NCBI GenBank assembly: GCA_916048095.2
Contig: OU696587.1
Coordinates: 2,965,579 to 3,029,578, forward strand
Source of the DNA: Sacculina carcini
Taxonomy: Eukaryota; Arthropoda; Thecostraca; Sacculinidae
Length of the DNA: 64,000 nt
Reading direction: 5' to 3'
Numbering within the stretch: the stretch's first letter is position 1; each line of letters starts with the position of its first letter. Below, piece by piece: positions 56,348-64,000 of the stretch. The notes beneath the pieces were generated by a model. It searched no databases. It worked only from the letters and a program-made list of their open reading frames with translations, and had not been told where the DNA came from. The translations under genes were made by a program, and so were the position numbers.

Positions 56348-58651
56348 CTATACCGTGCAACAACACCGACGGCGAGCAGCCGGTGGAGCAGTGTGGCGTC
56401 GCTCGGTAGTTAGCCAGCAGACGACGGACGCAATGTAGCCGTCGTGATGATCCTGCAGCCACGATTTAAGCGTTCTGTTAAAACGTTCCACGGCGCCATT
56501 TCCTTGCGGCCAGTAAGCTGCCGCCCTGTGGTGTGAGATGTCGCGCCGTGCAAGGTAAGTTCTGAACTCCACACTGGTGAATTGAGAGCCGTTCTCGCTC
56601 ACCAGAGACCCAGGGTAGTCCTCTCGAGCCCACAAACCTTCCTGGAAGCTGATGATATTAGCCGTCTCCGTGGAAGCCATCAGTCCGACCTCGGCCCATT
56701 TGGAACGATAATCCACCAACGTCACGGCGTATTTGCAGTTAGCTGGCGCGGACATTACCGGACCGACAACATCAACACCCAGTTTCGTCCAAGGTTCGTC
56801 TGGAATCTCGACAGGCTGCAGCGGAACTGTTCGGATGCGGCCGCTGAGTGTCTTGTCACTGCAACAGCACCGCTCGCACTCCGAGACAACACGAGTTACC
56901 TCTGCGTCAACAGCAGGCCACCAGGCAACGGTGCGCAGCAGCTGCTTGCATCGAGCCATGCCGTCATGAGACGAATGCGCGTGTTCTAGGTATCGTTGAC
57001 TCAGGTTACTCGGGATCACCACTTGAGTCGCTGCCCTGACCAATAGGTCACCATCGATCGAGAGTTCATGCCGGAGTGGGAAGAAAAGTTTCACAGCCGG
57101 CGCGCAGTCCTTTGTCGATTTGGGAAACCCAGGGCGAAGGCAGTGTCGTACCGCAACCAACTGCTCATCATCCAGAGACGCTTGGCGCAGCTCCTCTCTC
57201 GACACACAGTTATCCCCGTCGGAGAGCAGGGCGATTACGTCGTATTCATCATCGACTGCGGCTGCTTCGTCCTCGGTAGTGGAATTCAGCGGAAGTCTGG
57301 ACAATGCATCGGCCCCAGGCAACCGATGACCAGGCACGTACTGGACGGTGTAAGAAAACGGAATCAGTCGCGCCTGCCAACGGACCACTCTGGCGCCTGC
57401 TCGTCCGCTAAATCGGGCTGACAGCACCGACCGCAGCGCAGAGTGATCGGTCCTCAGCGTAAAATGCCGCCCCCACAAAAATAAACGCCATTTCTCAACC
57501 GCCTGCACCGCCGCCAGTGCTTCGCGCTCCGTAACGGAATAGTTTGCCTCGCTGCTCGTGAACCGCCGACTCCAGAAAGCCACGATACGTTCTACACCGT
57601 GGACGTCAGATTGCGACAATACCGCTCCGGCGCCTTTCTCACTGGCGTCGGTTGTAACGAACGTCGTCCGCTCCAGGTCGTACGGTTGCAAGGGTCGAGC
57701 AGCCTCAATGCGCTCTTTCAGCAGTTGAAAAGCACTGGTGTGACAGTCCTTCCAGCTAAACACGGTGTCCTTCCGCAGCAGTTCGAGCAAAGGAGCTGTC
57801 AGCTGAGCATACCCGTGAATGAACTGAGACACCCAGCCGCATAACCCGAGGAATCTCCGTAGCTCCTTGGCGTTTTTAGGTGTCGGAGCGTCTCGGACAG
57901 CACGAATGTGGTCATCTGCTGGAGAAACACCTTCTCCCGACAACACGTATCCGCAGAACTTGATGCTTCTCCTCGCCTCCATCGAATTTTCTGTATTGAG
58001 CGTCACGTTGGCCTCGCGCAATCGGTTTTTGACAACAGAGAGTCGCTGATCGTGCACCTGCCGATTCGGCCCGCTCACGACGATGTCGTCCAGGTAGTGG
58101 CTGAAAACAGGTATGCACTCTAGGAGGCGATCCAGCAATCGCTGGAAAGCAGCACCAGCTGAAAGGAGCCCGAATGGCACCCGTCGATACTGGAATAACC
58201 CGTCGTGGGTGATGAACGCCGTGATGTTTATTGATTCCGGGTCCAATTCCATCTGGTAATAGGCAGTACGCACATAGAGATGAGAAAAACACGAACCTTT
58301 CAGTTGCCACTGGAGCTCCTCTAGCGTCGGCAGTGGGTGCACCTCGTCGACGATCTGACTATTTGGTCCCCTCAGATCAACGCATAGCCGGATGTCTCCT
58401 GACCGTTTTCGAACGACGACGATCGGACTCACCCAAGGTGATGCGTCCACTCGTTCGATTATGCCCTCTCGTAGCAATTTTCGCAGCTCAGCCGACACTT
58501 CGCTCCGTAACGACAGAGGCAGTCTGCGAAGTGGGTACCGCGTTGGTTCGGCCGTTGTCTTCAATCGAATCCGGTGGCGGTAGCCCACGATTGCCGGCAG
58601 TTCTGTCGCCTTTGCCGCTCTCGCTTCGGCCGCAGTAGAGACACTGGCCAT
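56348..58651 (-). pseudogene. Ty3 element 4 pol: RT, RNase H, integrase core
   Basis: About 767 codons without a stop. RT: VDASPWVSPIVVVRKRSGDI, then the motif-A region reads LYVRTAYYQ where the family has an Asp before V-R (catalytic Asp replaced by Tyr), and the second box is YLDDIVV. RNase H: VTTDASEKGAGAVL, TDHSALRS. Integrase: HHCC finger (HSSHDGMARC...CERCCC), VDVVGPV, then SENGSQF, where the second catalytic Asp is Glu, and NGAVERFNRTL. The altered RT and integrase residues, plus the split C-terminus, make it inactive. Pol follows gag-protease in another frame, as usual for Ty3 elements. Confidence 0.88.
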
Positions 58652-58687
58652 GAGGCCACGGTCCGGGTAAATAGTGAGGCCAAGTTT

Positions 58688-59842
58688 TTACAGCGCATCC
58701 AAGCCCAGGAGCGCTTCAGATGCTTGTGTGTCCACAATGTAGAAATCTACGGTATTCGTGTGTCGAGAGGCGATGGATACCTGAGCTGGTAAGACCCCGA
58801 CTACTGTCAGTGGTTGATGTCCGACCCCGAACAGTTTAGTGGTCGTGGGGTGTACTGTCGTACCTTTGAAACGGCGCCCAGCCAAAAGTAGGCTCATGAC
58901 ACACACGCTCGCCCCGGTGTCCACTTGGAGCTCCAACTTTGCCGAAAGGCCGGAGTCGACAGTGAGCATAGCGTCACATGAAAGTCGCTTGGTCCTCTCA
59001 GTGCGGCACGAAAGTATCGTGACACCTTTAACCGGTCCGGATCTCTCCACACCCGTCGCTCGCCTGTCTTTTCCACAGTTAGAAGATTGGCACACCACTG
59101 CCCAGTGTCCCTTGCGACCACACTTATTGCAGAGCGAGTCCTTGGCGGGACAATGCCGCTGTCTTGATGTGCTGTGGCACCGTCCGCAGTGTGTGCATGG
59201 CGCTGTTGTGTTCGCAGGTACGTGACTGACGCTCGGCTTGTGCTTGATGTGCACCTTGTTGGCCGTCAGCTGTTGTGCACTGTCGTCCTTTGCGGCTCCA
59301 GTCATCTGTGCTGACTGCTTGAGCGACAGCTCGTAAGCGGTAGCGATGCCCAGGAGGGAATCCAGCGTCAAATCAGAATCCTGCAGGAACCCCTCGCGCA
59401 GCCGTGGGTGTCGCGTATGCTCGACGACCTGGTCCCTGATAAGCTCCTCAGTCAGGTCACCGAATTTGCACTTGGCCGCCAAACCTCGCAGTACCGATAC
59501 ATAGTCGCTCATCGATTCTGCCTCGTGCTGTTTGCGCTGCCGGAAAGTGAACCACTCCACAATTGCATTCAATTTTGGTGAGTAGTGAGCACCGATGACC
59601 CTCTTAGTCTCAACGTACTTACTCTCATTCTCACGTTTCGCTTCCGGTGGCAAGCTGAGGTACGCCCTTCGTGCTTCGGTGCCGATGCAATGTACCAGTA
59701 TCGCCTTGCGCCGGTCGTCACTGAACCCTTCGCCTCCGATTGCTAGTAAATAGTTCTCGAAGTCGAACATCCAATTAGCCCATGGCGCTTGGGGCATGCC
59801 CGGGTTTTGTAAGAAAGGTTGTGGGGCGCACATGCCTTCCAT
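58688..59842 (-). CDS. Ty3 element 4 gag-protease
   Basis: 385 residues from ATG at 59842 (an in-frame upstream extension enters the LTR and is not needed). Capsid region (MFDFENYLLAIGGEGFSDDR, WFTFRQRKQHEAESMSDYV), zinc knuckles (CTHCGRCHSTSRQRHC; CNKCGRKGHWAVVC is a good CCHC), then a retroviral-type aspartic protease (LQVDTGASVCVM) ending ALLGLDAL-stop. No visible disruption. Gag would form cytoplasmic particles and protease would mature them; pol of this copy is broken. Confidence 0.86.
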   Translation of the reverse strand: MEGMCAPQPFLQNPGMPQAPWANWMFDFENYLLAIGGEGFSDDRRKAILVHCIGTEARRAYLSLPPEAKRENESKYVETKRVIGAHYSPKLNAIVEWFTFRQRKQHEAESMSDYVSVLRGLAAKCKFGDLTEELIRDQVVEHTRHPRLREGFLQDSDLTLDSLLGIATAYELSLKQSAQMTGAAKDDSAQQLTANKVHIKHKPSVSHVPANTTAPCTHCGRCHSTSRQRHCPAKDSLCNKCGRKGHWAVVCQSSNCGKDRRATGVERSGPVKGVTILSCRTERTKRLSCDAMLTVDSGLSAKLELQVDTGASVCVMSLLLAGRRFKGTTVHPTTTKLFGVGHQPLTVVGVLPAQVSIASRHTNTVDFYIVDTQASEALLGLDAL

Positions 59843-60283
59843 AGCAAAAACAAACAGGAAAGAAAAAACGAAGGAAAAGCACGTAGGAAAACTACTCGTC
59901 GCCAATGTGTAGTGACCCAGTGGAGGGAAAAGACGGCACCGAACAAGGACTCTATTTAATAACGAACAGCAACCATACACAACCACACACTATGATATCC
60001 AACAATCGAATCCCCTACAAACACCAGATATATACCAGTACACCTTCACCTCTTACGTGGCACTTCCGGATAGATACACCTCAGAAACACGTCAACCTCA
60101 CGAAAAAAAACATATATCCGTACGTGGTGCAACGCGTACATTTACAATGGTTACAAATATAAGCAACAATCGACGTGAGTCGGCGTACACAAAAACCTAC
60201 AACACTACGCGTATCACTGTATTGAGCTCCACATGTCAACTGCGCACTTGTTACCATTTTGAGGAGTGATGCCAGACGTAACA

Positions 60284-60320
60284 CACCGCAACAACCAATC
60301 GGTGGCGAGCCGGTCACTCA
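60284..60320. repeat. 22-kb LTR family copy, right part
   Basis: CACCGCAACAACCAATCGGTGGCGAGCCGGTCA continues the host LTR copy from 50976-51136, with loop orientation as in LTR 1 of the 22-kb element. Confidence 0.7.
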
Positions 60321-61438
60321 TGTATAAATGATCAAATTTTTTCCCTGTCAGCATATTGTGCGCTTTAAAAACCTCCTCCTTGGTGGTCTTCTAAATTGCA
60401 CAGCCTACGAGCGTAGTTTTGTATGCTGATGTGACATGGCAATATGACACTAGCGCAGGGGATACGTTGGAATCAGTGTCAGCGTTTATTATCGCAGTGT
60501 TGAAGGCGATAATACTCCAAATACACGGTCGTGCCGTTTGTGAGTTTTTGTGATCGCCGGGACATCTCCACCTATCCGGTCAGTAGGTGCTGGTTTACGC
60601 TGGTGTTTCCCCACCAATAGTATCGCACAGCACGGAGCTCTCATTGTTCTCTATTTCGCGCTCCCCGCCTCTGGTCCACTCTCTCTGGACCAAAGGCTGC
60701 TTGGCCTCTCTACCGAGCAAACGGGTTGCTCGGGAGCGCAACCAGTAGCGGCGTTTAGATGCTTCCCGCGCGCCTTTCGTGACCCTTTTGTCGCGTGCGG
60801 GAACAGCAGGAACGTCCAAGTGAAGACCCCGAATACTCGCGGCGTACGCTGCCTCTCGCGCACCATCTGCGTGGCGCCATTGCTGCGAGTACGTCTGGGA
60901 TAGGCGGTCACAATGCGCGCTACAACACCGTGAGTGTCTGATGAAGAACCAGCACGGCGTGCAATTGCTGGCACAACCAGCAGGTTCGAGGTGAGCGGAA
61001 GAAAACGACGACAGATGCCGCTGGAGGTCTACGGAGAGGTGTCACCTTCCAAGGCGGAGGATGCTCCAGCTGCCGAGGATGAATAGAGAAGACAGGCGCG
61101 CATGCCGTCCAGGTTCAACGATTATGTAGTGTACAGGAGGACTTCGATGTCGAGTGATCCTGGACATTGAAGGCGATGTGAGTGAATTGTATGCGCACCG
61201 GGAGTGCTGATGCGACAGTCGCGTGTGAGCGTGTATATGTATGTATGTGTTGGCGTGTGTTCCGGAAACGATTGCAACTTTGCAACTTGAGTGTTTGCAA
61301 AGTACTGGTGCAGTGTCAGCTGATACTGACAGATATCGTGTGACGAGACTGGATTATGTGTCTCGCTCTCGTATACAAGAGAGCAGTGTGGTGAGCGCGG
61401 TGATACGTTGTGGGCGTGTGGTAGGTGCTGTTTTCTGT
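60321..61438. other. intergenic stretch
   Basis: GC-rich section at 60540-61090 without a supported gene; a short CCAATAG at about 60613 is not enough to call a promoter. Confidence 0.3.
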
Positions 61439-61702
61439 CAGTGGCGGCGCCAGGATTTTTCTTATGGGGGGTCTAAGGAAAGAGTTGAGGGGGCTTGGCG
61501 AAGCATGAAGAACTACACTCGAACGCTGACTACATGCTAAATAAGTGATTGGCGCACACTGAGTCCTCGAACTTAAACCAAAATTACAGGACTTAATTTA
61601 CAGTGGTAAGAAATTTCAATGTCCATGATTATGATTTTTGGGGGGGTTTGGCATATTTTTGGGGAGGTTCCAGCCCCCCCCCCCCCCCTGGCGTCGCCAC
61701 TG
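61439..61702. mobile_element. 264-bp hAT-type MITE with perfect 8-bp TSD
   Basis: Inverted ends CAGTGGCGGCGCCAGG and CCTGGCGTCGCCACTG. Exact duplication TTTTCTGT at 61431-61438 and 61703-61710. Contains a C-run near the right end. It is the best preserved copy of the CAGTGGCGGCGCC family here. Confidence 0.88.
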
Positions 61703-61710
61703 TTTTCTGT

Positions 61711-62580
61711 GTATCTTTATCAGACCATGTACTGTGTGCTGCGTTTGATGTCATCTCCTATTTGATACATCCTTTCTGTTCTTCAAGTATATCAGGGAAT
61801 TGCTTGTCAAGAGCGTTTTATTACACAGTCATCAGCGAGTATTGTATGTCATGACCTTACAGATCAGATCTCGGAGTCGAGTGAAATCAAGCGCAGCAGT
61901 CGGTGTTAATACAAGTGTATCCTCCGTGTTACAGACGTTTTTTACTTTTCCATAGCGTCAACCGCTACAGGTTTAGACCCCAGTCAGGTTCAGTCATCAT
62001 TATCATTCCAAATCGATTCCCCTACCTGTGGCCAGTATGGACACAATAGTCAGATATTTCAGCGCACAACAGAATGTTATCACGAACAAGGCACCGGAAG
62101 ATAATTCCCACATGGCGGAGTGGCATAACGCCCTCTGGCAAAGCAGAGTCGGTGTTCGTGCATGTCATCCATAAACATGATGAAAGACGTTCATAGTGTC
62201 ATATATTCCTGCATACATGAATAATATTTCAATACATTTCCAATTCTGACCGTCTCCTCTAACTTGTCGCATTTCCTTCGCCAAGTCTGGCGGTCGCAGT
62301 CACAAAATGCACATGCTCTTAATGTATGACACATGCAACAGGAAAGATGAGCGTGGTGAATGAGCAATCAGGCATTGAACGCGAGCAAAATGAATATATC
62401 ATCATTTGAATCTCGCATGCAACATGTCAATGATAGTCAAACGATATATGCAGCAAACCCATTAAAATATCACATCAATTACGTATCACACCCACATGAA
62501 ACAGTCATTCTGACGCAGCCACAATCATAATTGTGAAAGACAGCAAAGAGGTCGTGAGTGTGATTCATCTCTAGTACGCA
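61711..62580. other. 3' flank of SUMF1
   Basis: No gene or recognised repeat. Confidence 0.35.
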
Positions 62581-63648
62581 CTACACCACACGCTCTTTTT
62601 GAGGACGAAGATCGAATTCTGCCGCACATCGGAAGCCGAGGTTGGCCGCTGAACTATCGGCTGTATTATGGCTGCGCGCCACACACCTGTGCCGGAAGCA
62701 GAAATCACGGTGGCACATGAAAGAGCCGCCCTTTTTCACGCGCTCATCGTTGATGTTGTTGCCGGGACGCACACGGCCTCCCACGCTCCATTCATCGGCA
62801 GTCCATTCCCACACATTGCCCACCATGTTGTACAGGCCGAACGCATTGGGCGGGAAGTGGTCGGTGGGCGCCGTGCCTGCGAAGCCGTCGTCGGCCGTGT
62901 CTTGCTGCGGGAAACTGCCCTGCCACACATTGGCCCAGTGACGGTCGCCGGGCATCAGCTTGTTGCCCCATGGATAGAGACGGTCGTGCAGGCCGCCGCG
63001 ACACGCCAGCTCCCACTCGGCCTCGCTCGGCAGACGACCACCCAGCCAGCGACAATAAGCGGTCGCGTCATGCCACGACACGTGAACCGCAGGGTGGCCA
63101 CGTCGCAGCGGAGTGTCGCTCGATGAGTCGTCTCCCTCAGGCCGGGACCAGTTGGCGCCGGTGACAGGCAGCCACCAGGGTGCCGCAGCCACCGCCTGCC
63201 TCACGCGTCGTCGTTGTCGCGAGCTCAGCATTGTGTCCAGCACAAACGACCAGCCGAAACGCTCGGCGTCGCTGATGTGGCCGGTGGAAGCGACAAATGC
63301 GGTGAACTCGGCGACGCTCACCTCACGCTTCTGAATGCCGAACGGCGCCACGTGCACTTGACGTGCCGGACCCTCACCGTCGGCGCGAAAATGCGGCCAG
63401 TCGGTGCCCATTGAGAAAGAGCCGGCTCGCAGCCATACAAACGAATTTTCCGGTGTTTTCTGATGAAATGAATGAATGCGGGACACATGTTGTGCGTGGT
63501 AGGCGGCCGTCTCACACGTGGATAACGACGAGAAAGCACTGGACCTCGCTTGATAAAAGTCAGTCGCGTAGCAAACTGGCTGATAAAGGGCCTGGGCCAC
63601 GGCGGACGTGAGAACCACAAAAGCGAGGACGATAGAACGCATTGTCAC
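62581..63648 (-). CDS. SUMF1: formylglycine-generating enzyme (sulfatase-modifying factor 1)
   Basis: 355 residues in one exon, ATG at 63648. An N-terminal hydrophobic stretch ([16 protein letters not shown]) is a signal peptide for the ER. The FGE-sulfatase domain covers about 70-345: [60 protein letters not shown]. The pair Cys312 and Cys317 ([14 protein letters not shown]) matches the two copper-binding catalytic cysteines (Cys336/Cys341 in human SUMF1). The enzyme oxidises a cysteine of newly made sulfatases to formylglycine. Having both cysteines makes it SUMF1 rather than the inactive paralogue SUMF2. The human gene has several introns; none here. No KDEL tail. Confidence 0.96.
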   Translation of the reverse strand: MTMRSIVLAFVVLTSAVAQALYQPVCYATDFYQARSSAFSSLSTCETAAYHAQHVSRIHSFHQKTPENSFVWLRAGSFSMGTDWPHFRADGEGPARQVHVAPFGIQKREVSVAEFTAFVASTGHISDAERFGWSFVLDTMLSSRQRRRVRQAVAAAPWWLPVTGANWSRPEGDDSSSDTPLRRGHPAVHVSWHDATAYCRWLGGRLPSEAEWELACRGGLHDRLYPWGNKLMPGDRHWANVWQGSFPQQDTADDGFAGTAPTDHFPPNAFGLYNMVGNVWEWTADEWSVGGRVRPGNNINDERVKKGGSFMCHRDFCFRHRCVARSHNTADSSAANLGFRCAAEFDLRPQKERVV

Positions 63649-64000
63649 GCGAAAAAAGGCTGTTAAACAAAAATAAAATCCAGTACTGACGAGGAGTAAA
63701 TAATACTATCAGGGCAAAAACGCAAGTTCTGTCCAACCACCCGATTAAAAAACAAAATCAGAGAAGACATGTTTGTCAGAATAGTGCGCATGTGCATATG
63801 GGAGAAGCAGGAAAAAGATGTCAACGATTGTCACGGTGGTAGCAATTCCTGATAACAGTAAATAGTAATGGTGTCATACTGAGCGTAATTTGAAAGCTGA
63901 ATAGCAGTAGAAGCCCATGTATGTGGCACTGTTTCTGTTCCAGGTTGTGAACGCCTGAACTGAATACTCGCGGAAACTGCATAAGATACTTTGCGTCAAA
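63649..64000. other. 5' flank of SUMF1
   Basis: AT-rich; no clear TATA or coding sequence. Confidence 0.35.

Larger units (their letters stand above)
55495..60209 (-). mobile_element. Ty3/gypsy element 4, near full length, nested in element 3's 5' LTR
   Basis: LTRs of about 300 bases (55495-55794 and 59908-60209) begin TGTAGTGACCCAG and end CAACACTAC(A/G). They differ at roughly 18 positions (about 6%). The duplication CGTAT is at 55490-55494 and 60210-60214, a target inside the LTR of element 3. A purine tract GTGGGGGTA abuts the 3' LTR. The primer-binding-like TGGCGACGAGTAG lies one base after the 5' LTR. Gag-protease and pol frames follow in order. A few inactivating changes are visible (see CDS entries). 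Confidence 0.92.
51137..60283 (-). mobile_element. Ty3/gypsy element 3 (old), hosting element 4
   Basis: The 3' LTR (51137-51248, only 112 bases, TGTTAAGTGATTG...GACGTAACA) recurs as the 5' LTR in two pieces: 55452-55494 and 60210-60283. Element 4 lies between them. The outer duplication CACCG is at 51132-51136 and 60284-60288. A purine tract (GTACGGGGGAGT) and a primer-binding-like TGGTGGCAGCGG (minus strand) abut the LTRs. Own length without element 4 is about 4.4 kb. Gag and pol are present in the right order but broken by many frameshifts. Confidence 0.88.

Noticed and set aside
42556-60209. Endogenous retrovirus with envelope
   Set aside because: No envelope-like frame follows integrase in any of the four LTR elements; pol ends at the PPT/LTR, so they are Ty3/gypsy retrotransposons.

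Overview
The window is nuclear DNA of an invertebrate-type metazoan. Spliceosomal introns, APP-, BRD8-, SUMF1- and cytochrome b5-family genes, poly-A-less LINEs, Ty3/gypsy LTR retrotransposons, hAT/mariner MITEs and very abundant (CA)n/(TA)n microsatellites rule out a prokaryote or plasmid. I cannot name the phylum. The APP homologue has the general invertebrate layout (GYENPTYKYYDK tail, no vertebrate-like A-beta segment).

Host genes. (1) Cytochrome b5, + strand, at least three exons spread over 4144-19871: two heme-domain exons plus a tail-anchor exon 15 kb downstream, with the linker exon not located. (2) An amyloid precursor protein (APP/APL) homologue, - strand, 25914-27872, as one uninterrupted exon. 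(3) A two-LIM-domain protein with a long Ser/Thr-rich N-terminus, + strand, 31708-32940. (4) A BRD8-like subunit of the NuA4/TIP60 acetyltransferase complex, - strand, 34091-36010, one exon. (5) Formylglycine-generating enzyme (SUMF1), - strand, 62581-63648, one exon, both catalytic cysteines present. Four of the five genes have no intron inside the coding frame, which is striking because vertebrate APP, BRD8 and SUMF1 are all multi-exon. The LIM gene and BRD8 converge; APP and the LIM gene diverge around a 3.8-kb TE-filled interval.

Mobile DNA fills most of the rest. 1-3.1 kb: LINE remnants. 4.8-19.8 kb (the cytochrome b5 intron): hAT-type MITEs with 8-bp target duplications, a mariner 3' fragment cut by a (TA)n tract, foldback elements and minisatellites. 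22.2-23.7 kb: a short non-autonomous LTR element with a perfect 5-bp TSD, whose two LTRs differ by an inverted hairpin loop. 29.0-30.4 kb: a TRIM-like element nested in a hAT MITE. 36.2-42.5 kb: LINE copies, a tRNA-derived SINE, and large inverted repeats. 42.6-46.1 kb: a young Ty3 element with seemingly identical LTRs but a deleted protease/RT. 47.9-50.6 kb: a second Ty3 element lacking PBS, gag, protease and most of RT, with RNase H and integrase intact. 51.0-60.3 kb: a three-level nest, a Ty3 element with complete-length gag and pol but broken catalytic residues sitting inside the LTR of an older decayed Ty3 element, which itself sits inside a copy of the 22-kb LTR family.

No operon-like or defence-like system is visible. 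The most unusual signals are the hairpin-loop microinversion between paired LTRs, the two independent LTR elements reduced to RNase H plus integrase, the intron-free conserved genes, and the BRD8 bromodomain that lacks its acetyl-lysine-binding Asn.
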